Counted from the stretch's first letter, positions 1-10,657 are shown. The stretch is 64,000 nucleotides of DNA from Flavobacterium subsaxonicum WB 4.1-42 = DSM 21790 (GCF_000422725.1 NZ_KE383909.1:1039178-1103177), one strand, 5' to 3'. Notes: a model not told the origin generated them from the sequence alone. Program-made: numbers and translations.

Positions 1-978
1 AAAAGATGCCCATATAGAAATTATCATGTGTGCATTCATACCATGCACATCATCTACCATTTTTTTTGGGTTAGGAAACTCCGGGTTTAAAAATTCCATC
101 GAGTTCCACTGATAATTATCGCCCCAGTACTGCCAGTCTTGTATAATACCATCCAGGGGAACCTTTAAGTCGCGGTATTTTTTTACCACATCTACCAATT
201 CTGCCTGGCTTTCGTAACGTTCTTTACTTTGCCAGTAACCAAAAGTCCATAACGGAAACATTGGTGCCTGCCCGCTCAAATCGCGCATTTGAGCAATAAC
301 ACCATCGGCATTTTTGCCATACATAAAATAATAATCTATGCCATCGCCTACTTCGCTTTCAAAAGAAGTTTCCGCTAAATTATCCGTGTAATAAGTTGGC
401 GAATAATTATCCCAATAAATGCCATACCCTTTTACAGATTGTAATACAGGTGACGTATCTTCGAGGTTATCCTGCCTAAGCAGCAGCTTTTGCCCACGCT
501 GCGACATCTTACCCCTTTGATAGATACCAAGGCCATATACGGCTTCTTCCGGCTCCAGCATAAAGGCCTGGCGTATAATAAATGTTTTTTCGCCGGCATC
601 TGTGGTTGGGGTAAACTGGGCACCATAATCTTTTTCGGTAAGCAGTTGTTTTCCTGCAGTATCTGAATAAGAAATTTTTCCGGTTAGTGTATTAACTGCC
701 ACCTGTATTGCACTACTCTTTACAGTAACAGTATTATTAGCCTCTGTAACTGTAAAGGCTGCTTTTGCCGGCTTTTTTATTATGGTAAGGCTTTCTTTTT
801 TGAATGTTTTTCCTTGTGGTGATTTTATAATACGAACCGTTTCGGGACTGTAGAACTGAACTTCCAGATCGATGTTTTGTGCATGGACTTTAACCCCAAG
901 ATTGGTCTTTTGATGGTTTTGCGCAAAGGCCTGGAAAACCGTAAAGAGAAATAGTAAAGAGAAAATAAAATTCTTCAT
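1..978 (-). CDS. Glycoside hydrolase family 31 enzyme (alpha-xylosidase/alpha-glucosidase type), 3' end cut by the window
   Basis: Only the first 326 residues are present; the frame runs open off the left edge, so the catalytic residues are not visible. It starts with a signal peptide (MKNFIFSLLFLFTVFQAFAQ), followed by the N-terminal galactose-mutarotase-like domain of GH31. The segment VYGLGIYQRGKMSQRG and then WTFGYWQSKERY and DGIIQDWQYWGD are typical of the GH31 barrel entry, closest in memory to DUF5110-type alpha-xylosidases. The product would be a periplasmic or surface exo-enzyme removing alpha-linked xylose or glucose. It lies downstream of the hybrid sensor regulator on the same strand and near a SusC/SusD pair, so it belongs to that PUL. 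Family call is firm; substrate is inferred. Confidence 0.85.
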   Translation of the reverse strand, partial: MKNFIFSLLFLFTVFQAFAQNHQKTNLGVKVHAQNIDLEVQFYSPETVRIIKSPQGKTFKKESLTIIKKPAKAAFTVTEANNTVTVKSSAIQVAVNTLTGKISYSDTAGKQLLTEKDYGAQFTPTTDAGEKTFIIRQAFMLEPEEAVYGLGIYQRGKMSQRGQKLLLRQDNLEDTSPVLQSVKGYGIYWDNYSPTYYTDNLAETSFESEVGDGIDYYFMYGKNADGVIAQMRDLSGQAPMFPLWTFGYWQSKERYESQAELVDVVKKYRDLKVPLDGIIQDWQYWGDNYQWNSMEFLNPEFPNPKKMVDDVHGMNAHMIISIWASF

Positions 979-1199
979 AATTGTACTTTTAGGCAACGCG
1001 AGTAAGTAGACTGCTTGCGTGCCGATTGGATTTTAATTATTGGTTATAAATTAATAGATTGATATTTGTTTAAACTACAATACAACTATTACGTTTTAGT
1101 AAAAGTCAAATATAGTTTGCTATGCGCAAAAAATGCCTATACGTATGTTGAAAAGAATACCAATCTGGTTGAAAAATACAGGTAGTTTAGAGCAACTGT
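979..1199. other. Gap between the GH31 gene and the hybrid sensor gene
   Basis: AT-rich, no ORF worth calling. On the minus strand a TGATATTTGTTT stretch near 1060 resembles a -7 box for the GH31 gene but has one mismatch to TAnnTTTG. No hairpin terminator is obvious after the sensor gene. Confidence 0.3.
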
Positions 1200-4100
1200 T
1201 TACTTAGTGTTTACCCACTTATAATACTGAGATGGTTTTGTACCGTACTCATCCTGAAAGCATTTGCTAAAATAGGCGGCGTTATTAAACCCTACAAGCG
1301 TTGCAATTTCGGTAATGGTATGCTCGCGCTGTAATAAAAGGCGGGCAGCATTTTTTAATCGGATGGATCTTATAAAATCTGATGGTGTTTGCCCAACTGT
1401 AGCAACCAGTTTACGGTACAGGCCGGTACGGTCCATGTTCATATCTTTGCTAAACTGCTCTACAGAATAAGTGGTGTCTGATATATTTTTTTCTACACAA
1501 AGCAGTGCTTTCTGAATAAGCTTTTCATCAATATCCGTTACAGTTACTGTTTCGGGCTGCACAACTATAGCCTTTTTAAACAGGGTTTTTCGGAGTTCCT
1601 GCTGCTCTATAAGATTGTGTACCCTAAGCAGCAAAATATCCATGTTAAAAGGTTTCGCAATATAGGCATCGGCACCCGCTTTGTAACCCTCCAGCTCGGC
1701 CTCATCAGATGAGCGCGCCGTTAACAACAAAACCGGTATGTGCGATATGCGGATATCTTTCTTTAATTCAAGGCACATCTCTACACCGCTCATTTCGGGC
1801 ATCATAATATCGCTTATAATAATGTCGGGCATTTCTTTAAATACCTTATCTAAACCTTCTTTGCCATTTACGGCTGTAATTATAGTATACAGGCTGCTAA
1901 GATGGTTAGCCATAAACTCACGAAACTCGCGGTTATCCTCTACTATTAAAATTTTTAACTGGCCTGGTTTATTAGTCGTGTAGGCAGGTGTCTCATCTTT
2001 GAACCCTTCGGGTTGTAAATTGGCAGGCAGGTATAAAGAGAATACCGACCCCTTACCTACTTCGCTCTCTACCTCTACATAGCCTTTATGTACTTGCATA
2101 TATTCTTTTACAAGATGCAGGCCAATGCCGCTGCCGGTATTGCCCTGCACCTGGTTATCGGCCTGATAAAAACGGTTAAAAATTTGGGAAATATCTTTTT
2201 TAGCAATGCCATAACCGGTATCGGCCACAGTTATTGCAATTGCAGGTTCGCCATTTTCAGCAAAAAAAATATTTTCGGCTGTAAGATTTATAGTGCCTCC
2301 TTTAGGGGTAAATTTAAATGCATTGGACAGAAGGTTATTAATAATTTTGGCCAGTTTATCTTTATCTACATACAGCCAGAGGTTCTCAAACTTAAACTGA
2401 CAGTTAAACGCTATTTCTTTACTATTTGCGGCCTCTGTAAAGGGCTGGCACAATTGCCCAATGTAATCTCCAATATCGCAATAACTTAAATGCAGGTTTT
2501 CTTCACCGGACTCCAACCTCCTAAAATCCAGTAGCTGGTTAACAAGGCCTAATAAATTTAAGGCATTATGATAAATGCCGGTAAGCTGGGGTTTAAGTTG
2601 GGTATCGTCAACTTTTTTTAATAACACATCTAAAGGTGTCAGTATTAAAGTTAATGGTGTGCGCAGCTCATGGCTCATATTAGTAACAAAGCTCATCTTA
2701 AGCTGGTTAAGCTCTTCCTGCTGGGCTCTTAGTTGTTTATTTTTTAACCTGCTGTAATATGTTCTGAAGGCTATAAACACCAATCCAAAAAATAGAGCCA
2801 CGTACAATACTAACGCAAAAGGTGTTTTAAACCAGGGGGCATTTATGGTAATTTGCAGCGTAGTTATTGGGCCGATCCACTGCCTGTTACTATCTGCAGC
2901 CCTAACTTTAAAAGTATAAGTGCCGGGAGAAAGATTGGTATATGTAGCACGTGCAATACCATCTGCTGCATTGGTATTTTGCCAGCGGCTATCTACCCCA
3001 TCAAGAAAATACTGGTAATAGGTTTGAGAGGGGTTAACAAAATTAAGCGCCGAAAACCCTATGCTAAAAAAGTTTTGGTTGTGCTTAAGCGTAATTTTAT
3101 TGGTAACGGCAATAGCATTGGTTAGTATACGGTTACCCTGGTGCACTTCGTTTTGAGTAATCTCTTTACCAAAAAGCTGAAAGCTTGTAAAAACAGGTTT
3201 TAATTTTTTTGAGTTGATAGGGCTATGGGTAAGATCGAGTTCATTATAACCATCTATACCCCCTAATAGCAAATGCCCATTTTGAGTAATATAAGATGAC
3301 CTTTCTATAAATTCGTTACCAATAACGCCATCATACGTATTAAAGTTATTAAACTCATAGCTGTATTTACCCTCCTGTTGTTTAACTTTTACATGAGAAA
3401 CGCCATTTGCTGTTGTAACCCACATAGTATTATCCGGATCTTCTATAACCGATTTTATGGTGTTATTAACCAATCCCTCCGCATTATGAAAGCTTTGCAG
3501 TTGTTTTGTACCCTCATTCCAAACATTTAAGCCATCTTGTGTGCCAAACCATAGTAGCCCCCTGCTATCAGTAAACAAGCAATTGTATTGCTGGTTATTA
3601 TGCCTTAACATAGCGGCGGTATCATCTCCCGCTTTAGATAAAACAGATGTTTCGTCAATAACATTATATATAAACAACCCTTTGTCTGAAATACCTAAAA
3701 GGTTGTCTTTCCATACAATAACCTGCGATGCCGAGCTTATCTGCTGCCCTTTAATTGAAGTAACATTAATTTTTTGTGTGCCTCCTGTAGCCGAATTAAA
3801 TTGCAGAAGGCCATTAGCTGTACACAAGTAAAAAATATTTTTAGATGCCTGTGTTATAGAGGTAACATTACCTACAGGATAATGTTTAATCTTATCTCCT
3901 TCAATAAAATACAAGCCATTTGGTGTACAAAGCCATAGGTGTTTCGCACTGTCTTTTAATAGGGCGTTGCATTGTATTTTAGAAAATTGGCCTGAAAACG
4001 GCACCAATTTTTCTATCCCGGGCAAACTGTAAAAAAGTCCTTTTGTGGTGCCTGTTAAAATTTTACCGCTGCCGTCCTGCACAAAGCAGGTAACTGCTAA

Positions 4101-5168
4101 ATCCTGGTTAGGCAAGGCAGAAAAAAAAGTTTTCCCGATATTTTTAAACCTAAAACGATCCGGGTGATAATACAGCAGGCCGCGATTTAGCGTGCCCACC
4201 CACAGCCCACCCTGTAGGTCGTTATAAATAGTACTAACCTCTGTATCTATAGACCTGCCATCTGCCATACGCAGGGTTGGTATAAACTGCCGCTTTTGCA
4301 AATCGGGACTAAAAACCCACAAACCCATTTTGCAACTTAAAAGAATGTTTCCTTTTGTATCTATAGAAAGATAATTAAGCCAATAATCTGTTTTAAGTAT
4401 GGTACTCCACGGGCGCGATTTGGTGTTATAGGCAAGCATAAGCCCCTTACTACCATTACGCAACATATATATGTTATTGTTTACAGGCAAAACAAATAAA
4501 GTACGGCTGTAGGCACTGGGCAGCTGCCCCGCTAACGAATTATCTCTGTATACCTCTTTACCCGATTGCAAATTATAACAAACCATTAAACCTGATTTAT
4601 AAAATAAAAATACCTGGTTGTTAAGTACCGCAATATCATAAAGCAGATTAGAGCCAGTGGTAGTGGCAACGCCTTTCAGAAAAGTTCTTGTTGTTTTTTG
4701 CTTATTATTACGATAAAGCAACCTACCGCTGCGGGTTAGCATCCACAAATTCTTATCTGAGTCCATAAAAAAATCAGATAGCGGCTCGCTTACACCCATG
4801 CTTGCAAAAACGCTATCGGTATGCTCTTCAAATTGCTCTGTAAACATATTTATAAGCATTAGCTTTCCATTATTCTTTATCCAGAAACGGCCATTGCTTT
4901 CTACATACGTATGCGTAAATCCAGAATAACCAGACAAAGGGTAAATTTTTTGGGCATCTAAATGTACGTACTGAAAGGAAGCACCATTATAAATATTAAC
5001 CATACCGTCAGTTACAATTACCATGCGGCCATCCGGCAGCTGGTTAATACCACGTACGGCGTTTTCCGAAAGCGTATTTTTACTTTCTACCGGCGTAAAG
5101 GCGTTAAATTGCTGGGCAAAACCTATATTATGGCAAAGAATGGCCAAACTGAAGAAAAAAAATTTCAC
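1200..5168 (-). CDS. Hybrid two-component system sensor/regulator (HTCS) of a PUL
   Basis: A one-protein signalling system of 1322 residues. In order: signal peptide (MKFFFFSLAILCHNIGFAQ), a periplasmic two-component-regulator propeller to about residue 735, a Y_Y_Y domain (YYQYFLDGVDSRWQ and the following NLSPGTYTFKVRA), one membrane helix near 825-845, HisKA with the phospho-acceptor in MSHELRTPLTL, an HATPase domain (NNLLSNAFKF, DTGYGI, GSGIGLHLV), a receiver domain with the acceptor Asp in IIISDIMMPEMSG, and an AraC-type HTH at the C-terminus. Such proteins bind an oligosaccharide in the periplasm and activate the neighbouring susC/susD genes, here divergent at 5768. I chose the GTG at 5168 because it gives a clean signal peptide; the only upstream in-frame start is a TTG at 5240. 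Confidence 0.93.
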   Translation of the reverse strand: MKFFFFSLAILCHNIGFAQQFNAFTPVESKNTLSENAVRGINQLPDGRMVIVTDGMVNIYNGASFQYVHLDAQKIYPLSGYSGFTHTYVESNGRFWIKNNGKLMLINMFTEQFEEHTDSVFASMGVSEPLSDFFMDSDKNLWMLTRSGRLLYRNNKQKTTRTFLKGVATTTGSNLLYDIAVLNNQVFLFYKSGLMVCYNLQSGKEVYRDNSLAGQLPSAYSRTLFVLPVNNNIYMLRNGSKGLMLAYNTKSRPWSTILKTDYWLNYLSIDTKGNILLSCKMGLWVFSPDLQKRQFIPTLRMADGRSIDTEVSTIYNDLQGGLWVGTLNRGLLYYHPDRFRFKNIGKTFFSALPNQDLAVTCFVQDGSGKILTGTTKGLFYSLPGIEKLVPFSGQFSKIQCNALLKDSAKHLWLCTPNGLYFIEGDKIKHYPVGNVTSITQASKNIFYLCTANGLLQFNSATGGTQKINVTSIKGQQISSASQVIVWKDNLLGISDKGLFIYNVIDETSVLSKAGDDTAAMLRHNNQQYNCLFTDSRGLLWFGTQDGLNVWNEGTKQLQSFHNAEGLVNNTIKSVIEDPDNTMWVTTANGVSHVKVKQQEGKYSYEFNNFNTYDGVIGNEFIERSSYITQNGHLLLGGIDGYNELDLTHSPINSKKLKPVFTSFQLFGKEITQNEVHQGNRILTNAIAVTNKITLKHNQNFFSIGFSALNFVNPSQTYYQYFLDGVDSRWQNTNAADGIARATYTNLSPGTYTFKVRAADSNRQWIGPITTLQITINAPWFKTPFALVLYVALFFGLVFIAFRTYYSRLKNKQLRAQQEELNQLKMSFVTNMSHELRTPLTLILTPLDVLLKKVDDTQLKPQLTGIYHNALNLLGLVNQLLDFRRLESGEENLHLSYCDIGDYIGQLCQPFTEAANSKEIAFNCQFKFENLWLYVDKDKLAKIINNLLSNAFKFTPKGGTINLTAENIFFAENGEPAIAITVADTGYGIAKKDISQIFNRFYQADNQVQGNTGSGIGLHLVKEYMQVHKGYVEVESEVGKGSVFSLYLPANLQPEGFKDETPAYTTNKPGQLKILIVEDNREFREFMANHLSSLYTIITAVNGKEGLDKVFKEMPDIIISDIMMPEMSGVEMCLELKKDIRISHIPVLLLTARSSDEAELEGYKAGADAYIAKPFNMDILLLRVHNLIEQQELRKTLFKKAIVVQPETVTVTDIDEKLIQKALLCVEKNISDTTYSVEQFSKDMNMDRTGLYRKLVATVGQTPSDFIRSIRLKNAARLLLQREHTITEIATLVGFNNAAYFSKCFQDEYGTKPSQYYKWVNTK

Positions 5169-5767
5169 GTTGTTTTGTTTGATAGAAATAACTTTAAGTG
5201 TAAAAATAACAATAATAACTATAACGATGTATTTTACCAATGATAAATAAAGATTTGATAGTAATATGGTATATTATCAAATAAAAAAGACGTTAATAAA
5301 AAACAAAATAGGTTGTGAAATAATGGTGTGAATTATAAATTTGCAGTCGGTAATGAAATTTGAGATTATCTAAAATAGACAACTATTTATAATTGTATTA
5401 TTTTAGCAATTTCACCATATAATTACAGCGACAAAATTGTATCAGCATCCTAATAATTTATCATTGCATTACTGTGTACCGCTCTTTACTAAACTGTGGA
5501 CAAGCGCAACCTTAAAATGACATCGTATTCTTATAAATTTATAAATTAGATATTTTTAGTGGAATAAAAATACTAATTTACCATTTTACCCCTCTTTTTT
5601 TACGATTTTACCCCCCTTCTGTTTTTTTACTTGCCCATTACTTTGTGAACTACAACGATTAAGTGTATTTTTAACATTTAAAATGTTTTCCAAAACTATT
5701 TGTTGATAGAAAACTATGCATGTTTCACTAAATCGTTTTCGTAACCAAATCCTTAATTAAACCATTT
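5169..5767. other. Divergent regulatory region between HTCS and susC
   Basis: About 600 bases with no gene. It contains a near-consensus plus-strand promoter at 5313-5343, which would give susC an unusually long leader of about 420 nt, and a short inverted repeat AACATTT-A-AAATGTT at 5673-5687. The HTCS AraC domain is expected to bind somewhere here, but I could not pick out a convincing direct-repeat operator. Confidence 0.45.
5313..5343 (+). promoter_or_regulatory. Candidate promoter for susC
   Basis: TTG at 5313-5315, 20-nt spacer, then TAAATTTG at 5336-5343, a full match to the Bacteroidota -7 consensus TAnnTTTG. The start codon is about 425 nt downstream, so a nearer promoter cannot be excluded. 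Confidence 0.45.
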
Positions 5768-8700
5768 ATGACAAACATTTACAATTTAAAATTGCCTGAA
5801 GCCAAAAGTACTATGCTCTTTTGGTTTTGTGTATTATTCTTTTCCTGTACAACATTCGCTGCTGGCAGTAATAAAGCAGCAGCTTTTCAGTCGCCTATTA
5901 CGGGTACAATTACTTCTAAATCAGATGGCCTCGGCCTACCCGGTGCAACCATTATGGTAAAAGGCACACAACAAAATACAACTACAGATATAGATGGTAA
6001 GTTTTCCATAACTGTATCAGATCCTAATGCTGTACTGGTTATTAGCTTTATGGGCTTTAAAACACAGGAGATACCTGTTGCCGGACAAACCGACATTAGT
6101 ATTACGCTTGAAGAAGATGTGGCACAGCTTGACGAAGTTGTTGTTGTGGGCTACGGTACGCAGCGAAAAGGCGACGTTACCAGTGCAGTAGCTACCGTTA
6201 AGGCCGAAAACTTTAACCAGGGACAGGTAAAAGATGCCGGCCAGCTTATACAGGGTAAAGTAGCAGGTCTTGCCATAACCAACACCAGTGGCGACCCTAC
6301 TGCCGTAACTTCTATTAAACTTAGGGGTAATAATACGCTTAACGGCGCATATTCAGACCCGTTAGTACTTATCGATGGTATTCCCGGGTCACTTAATACC
6401 GTTGCACCAGAGGATATTGAAAGTATCGATGTACTTAAAGACGGATCGGCTGCGGCAATTTACGGTACACGTGGTACCAATGGTGTAGTTTTAATTACAA
6501 CCAAAAAAGCCAAAGGTGGCGAAATTGATGATGTGCAGTATACTGGCTATGTAAGTACATCGCGCATTGCAAGCAAGCTGGATATGCTTTCGAGCCAGGA
6601 ATTTAGGGAGTTATATCCACAGTACGATAACGGCAATAATGTAGACTGGCTTAAAGAAATTAGCCGTAAACCGGTTACGCACGTACACAACCTTTCGTTA
6701 AGAGGCGGTAGCAGTAAAACAAGCTATGCAGCTAACATTAACTACAACAGCCAGCAGGGTATTATGCTAAAATCAGACAATGTTACTTTTAGGGGCCGCG
6801 TAGAGGTTAACCACCGTATGTTTGATGATAAGTTAATGGTAAAATTCTCTGTTTTAGGCAGAGAGAATAAATATACCTCAACCACAGATGCAGGCAGCTT
6901 TAATTCTGGAGCTTACTGGCAGGCACTAAGAAGAAACCCAACGGATCCAATTTATAATGCCGACGGCACCTACTACCAAAACAAAGATAAGCTGGATTAT
7001 GTTAGTCCAATTGCACTTTTAAATGAAGCCGATGGTAATGTTAAAACATCTGAGGTGCGTTACAACAGTACCTTAACCTATAATCCTATAAAAGACCTTA
7101 CCCTTAATGCACTTTTCTCGTATGTAAAAGAAAACCGCGCCACAGGGTACTCAGAAACACTGCAGCACTCATCGGCAACAGTATACGGTTTTCCTGGATA
7201 TTCGTCTATTTCAGGATTTAACCGTATGGAAAAACAAACAGAGCTTACCGCTAAATACGATAAAACTATCGATAAAAATAAGTTTAGCGTACTGGGTGGT
7301 TACAGCTACATAGAATCGGATATAGAAAGGTCTAACATGTCTAACTACGGCTTTCAGGACGATTATTTTGGCGGATGGCATAACATAGGCGCAGGTTCGG
7401 CACTTCCATTGGGCCTTGCCACTATGGGCAGCTCTAAAAACCACGCTAACTTAATAAGTTTCTTTGGCCGTTTAACGTATGCTTATGATGATAAATACCT
7501 TTTGATGGCAAGTTTGCGCCACGAGGGTGCAAGCCAGCTGTATGGCACAAACAATGCATGGGGTACTTTCCCGGCGGTGTCTGTGGGTTGGAAAATTACC
7601 AACGAGAACTTTATGAAAAACCAAACGTTGTTTGAAGAAATTAAACTTCGTGCCGGTTACGGTGTTACAGGTTCGCAGCCATCGGGCTCATTCCTGGGTG
7701 TAGCGTTATTGCAATATGGCGACTTTGCCCTTGTTAACGGCCAGTGGGTAAGAACCATTACCCCTGCCTCTAACCCTAACCCTAACTTAAGGTGGGAAGA
7801 AAAGAAAGAAACCAATATAGGTGTTGATTTTGCCATGTTAAAAGGCCGCCTTTCAGGATCTATAGATGTGTACAACCGTAACGTAGATGGTTTGTTATAT
7901 TCTTATAGCGTACCTACACCTCCAAACTTGTACCCTACAATAGTTGCTAATGGTGGTACCATGCAAAACAGGGGTCTTGAGGTATTAGTATCGGGTGTAC
8001 CGGTGCAGACTGACGATTTTGAGTGGACTACCACGGGTACCTACTCTACTAACAGAAACAAGCTTAAAAGCTTAGATGGCGCTTTCCAGACGCAGTACGA
8101 TTATTTTGATACCGGTAATGTTTATTACGAAGGTATGACAACGTCATCGCACAGGGTTCAGGTAGGCCAGCCGGTTGGTAACTTTTACGGCTTTAAAGTG
8201 GTAGATGTAGATGCTGATGGTAAATGGGTATACCTTAATAAAAACGGAGAGCGTGTAAACTATGACGATTTTACACACGACCCTACCGACAGGCAGGTAT
8301 TAGGCAATGGTTTGCCAAAATGGTATGCCAGCTGGATTAATACGGTTAGGTATAAAAATTTCGATTTAAGCATTAACGTTCGTGGTGCTTTTGGTTTCCA
8401 GGTTGTTAACGAAGCGCGTATGAATTATGAAGGTACCCAGAACGGTTATGCCGATAACCGCCTTGCCTCTGTAAAAGACCCGGTTTTTGGAAAAACATTA
8501 CTAAACACATCAATAGCGCCTGAGTTTAACAGCTACTATGTGGAAGATGGAGATTATGTTAAGATAGATAACATTACACTTGGCTACTCGTTCAAAAAAA
8601 TTAAATCGTCTTACTTTAAATCAATAAGGCTTTATGGTACTGTAATGAATGTATTAACAATTACAGGTTACAATGGTATAGACCCTGAGGTTAATACATC

Positions 8701-8782
8701 TGGCCTAAACCCTGGTGTAGACAGCAGGAACAGGTATCCAACCATAACATCATTTACTTTTGGAGTGCAGGCTCAATTCTAA
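5768..8782 (+). CDS. SusC/RagA-family TonB-dependent outer membrane transporter
   Basis: A 1004-residue importer of oligosaccharides across the outer membrane, driven by TonB. The N-terminus carries a signal sequence (about residues 15-35), then a carboxypeptidase-D regulatory-like domain (residues about 40-120, GLPGATIMVKG and TDIDGKFSI), the SusC signature LDEVVVVGYGTQRKG, a plug domain (IRGNNTLNG-like LRGNNTLNG, VLIDGIPG, ESIDVLKDGSAAAIYG), and a 22-strand barrel ending in FGVQAQF with the terminal Phe typical of BAM clients. It is followed after 18 nt by its SusD partner. Regulation is probably by the divergent HTCS. Confidence 0.96.
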   Translation: MTNIYNLKLPEAKSTMLFWFCVLFFSCTTFAAGSNKAAAFQSPITGTITSKSDGLGLPGATIMVKGTQQNTTTDIDGKFSITVSDPNAVLVISFMGFKTQEIPVAGQTDISITLEEDVAQLDEVVVVGYGTQRKGDVTSAVATVKAENFNQGQVKDAGQLIQGKVAGLAITNTSGDPTAVTSIKLRGNNTLNGAYSDPLVLIDGIPGSLNTVAPEDIESIDVLKDGSAAAIYGTRGTNGVVLITTKKAKGGEIDDVQYTGYVSTSRIASKLDMLSSQEFRELYPQYDNGNNVDWLKEISRKPVTHVHNLSLRGGSSKTSYAANINYNSQQGIMLKSDNVTFRGRVEVNHRMFDDKLMVKFSVLGRENKYTSTTDAGSFNSGAYWQALRRNPTDPIYNADGTYYQNKDKLDYVSPIALLNEADGNVKTSEVRYNSTLTYNPIKDLTLNALFSYVKENRATGYSETLQHSSATVYGFPGYSSISGFNRMEKQTELTAKYDKTIDKNKFSVLGGYSYIESDIERSNMSNYGFQDDYFGGWHNIGAGSALPLGLATMGSSKNHANLISFFGRLTYAYDDKYLLMASLRHEGASQLYGTNNAWGTFPAVSVGWKITNENFMKNQTLFEEIKLRAGYGVTGSQPSGSFLGVALLQYGDFALVNGQWVRTITPASNPNPNLRWEEKKETNIGVDFAMLKGRLSGSIDVYNRNVDGLLYSYSVPTPPNLYPTIVANGGTMQNRGLEVLVSGVPVQTDDFEWTTTGTYSTNRNKLKSLDGAFQTQYDYFDTGNVYYEGMTTSSHRVQVGQPVGNFYGFKVVDVDADGKWVYLNKNGERVNYDDFTHDPTDRQVLGNGLPKWYASWINTVRYKNFDLSINVRGAFGFQVVNEARMNYEGTQNGYADNRLASVKDPVFGKTLLNTSIAPEFNSYYVEDGDYVKIDNITLGYSFKKIKSSYFKSIRLYGTVMNVLTITGYNGIDPEVNTSGLNPGVDSRNRYPTITSFTFGVQAQF

Positions 8783-8800
8783 TTTCAAAATAAAATTACA

Positions 8801-10393
8801 ATGAAAACAAATAAAATATTTTTAGCAACAGGCATTATCATGCTATTCAGTACCATTTCGTGTACCGAACTGGCCGATGACAGCTACGGATCTGTTATAT
8901 CAGAAAATTATACACCAAGTACCGAGACAGATATTAGTGCCTTAGTAAACGCTGCTTACATACCGTGGAGAAAAACCATGCTTTTATGGAACGGCGTTGT
9001 AAGGGCGCAGGAACTGCCGGCCGATCAGGATGTGCTGCCGGCACGTACCGGTATTGGCTGGGTAGACGGTTACGTGTATAAAAGAATGCACGAACACACC
9101 TGGACATCGAGCGATGATGGCGTTTTACAGCCCTGGAGCCGTACCTATGAAGGTATTAATACCTGCAACCGAATTATATACCAGATTGAAAGTGGTGTAA
9201 TTACGGTTAGTGATGAAAGAAAAATCGAGCTGTTAGCTGAACTTAAAGTACTTCGCGCCTCTTACTATTACCTGCTTGTAGACCTGTTTGGTAATGTGCC
9301 AATTGTTACCGATTTTAGCGATGCAAGCCTGCCGCAACAAGCTACAAGAGCCGAGGTATTTGATTTTATAGTTAAAGAAATCAACGATAATATAGGCTCA
9401 TTATCTGAAGCGCCAAGAGGCCTTTATTACGGCCGTATGAACAAATGGGTTGCCAATACCATACTGGCTAAAATGTACCTTAACGCCCAGGTGTGGCGCG
9501 GCCAGCCTATGTGGGCAGAATGTATTACCGCTTGCGATAATGTAATAGCATCCGGAAACTACTCTTTAGAGGCCAATCAAAAAAATGTATTTATTACAGA
9601 GAATGAAAATTCTAACGAAATAATTTTTGCACTGCCTTTTGACGAAAAATATGTAAAAGACTGGAATGCTTTCGATTTCCACATGTATACCCTGGCAAGC
9701 GATAACCAAAGAACATACCAGTTTACTAACTCGCCGTGGGGTGGCGTTTGCGCTACGCCGCAGTTTATTAACTCGTACAACGCGGCAGACGTGCGTTTAA
9801 AAGAAAACTTTATTGCGGGTCAGCAGTACGCTCTTACAGGCGAAGCATTATCGCTTAATTACGAAAATGCTGTACCATCTATAGACGAGTCTGATAAAGA
9901 TGATGGTCTTCGTTGGGGTAAATTTGAATATGCTATTGGTGCCACCAACCGTTTAAGTAACGACTGGCCAATGTTTAGGTATGCCGATATACTTCTTATG
10001 AAAGCTGAAGCTTTATTAAGGTCTGGGCAGGCAGGTGCAGGTGCATTGGTAACACAAGTGCGTACAAGGGCGTTTGCAGCCAACCCTGCATTAGCTACGG
10101 TAACCGATGCCGAATTGATGTTAGGCAGTAGCTACGACTATGGCCGCCGCGATACCAATTCTCAAACTTTTGAGGGCGGAAGCGATATTGCAATGGGCAG
10201 GTTTCTGGACGAGTTAGGCTGGGAGTTTACACAAGAGGGGCGCCGTCGTCAGGATCTTATTAGGTTTGGTGTATTTACTACAAAATCGTGGTTCTCGCAT
10301 GATGCTAATAATAATGCCAGCCGCAACATCTTCCCTATCCCTAACGATGCAATGCTAACAAATTCAAACCTTGTGCAAAATCCGGGTTATTAA
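8801..10393 (+). CDS. SusD/RagB-family surface glycan-binding lipoprotein
   Basis: 530 residues. A lipoprotein signal peptide ends in FSTISC with the lipidated Cys at about residue 21. The tetratricopeptide-rich SusD fold is indicated by the conserved segments LRASYYYLLVDLFGNVPIV, ANTILAKMYLNAQVW, FRYADILLMKAEALLRSG and the C-terminal FPIPNDAML..NPGY. It caps the SusC barrel encoded 18 nt upstream and captures the substrate. A strong terminator follows at 10466, closing this two-gene unit. Confidence 0.96.
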   Translation: MKTNKIFLATGIIMLFSTISCTELADDSYGSVISENYTPSTETDISALVNAAYIPWRKTMLLWNGVVRAQELPADQDVLPARTGIGWVDGYVYKRMHEHTWTSSDDGVLQPWSRTYEGINTCNRIIYQIESGVITVSDERKIELLAELKVLRASYYYLLVDLFGNVPIVTDFSDASLPQQATRAEVFDFIVKEINDNIGSLSEAPRGLYYGRMNKWVANTILAKMYLNAQVWRGQPMWAECITACDNVIASGNYSLEANQKNVFITENENSNEIIFALPFDEKYVKDWNAFDFHMYTLASDNQRTYQFTNSPWGGVCATPQFINSYNAADVRLKENFIAGQQYALTGEALSLNYENAVPSIDESDKDDGLRWGKFEYAIGATNRLSNDWPMFRYADILLMKAEALLRSGQAGAGALVTQVRTRAFAANPALATVTDAELMLGSSYDYGRRDTNSQTFEGGSDIAMGRFLDELGWEFTQEGRRRQDLIRFGVFTTKSWFSHDANNNASRNIFPIPNDAMLTNSNLVQNPGY

Positions 10394-10465
10394 TGGCTAA
10401 TAAAATGCCATTAAGTACAATTCCATTATAATAAAATTTGGGTTAGTTTTATATTTGGGTCAATT

Positions 10466-10500
10466 AAAAGTGTGAGGACATAGTTCTCACACTTTTTTAT
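10466..10500 (+). terminator. Terminator after susD
   Basis: Stem AAAAGTGTGAG (10466-10476), loop of nine bases, CTCACACTTTT (10486-10496), followed by more T. The 11-bp stem is perfect. Confidence 0.85.
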
Positions 10501-10626
10501 TTTACTATATCCTCTATCTCGAGTTATTTATTATTGCTTAAAGTAGTGTGTTATCTAATTGAAACTGTTGTATGATTGTAAATACATCAGGTAAAAAAAT
10601 TAATACAATTTTATTATCCTACTAAA

Positions 10627-10657
10627 TTGGTAGACTAATAAAGTTATATTACATTTG
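10627..10657 (+). promoter_or_regulatory. Promoter of the alpha/beta hydrolase gene
   Basis: TTG at 10627-10629, 20-nt spacer, TACATTTG at 10650-10657. Transcription would begin near 10664. This decides the gene start: an in-frame TTG at 10655 lies inside the -7 box, so the ATG at 10685 is the real start. Confidence 0.75.

Noticed and set aside
2088..2489. Plus-strand 133-codon ORF
   Set aside because: Shadow of the HTCS kinase domain.
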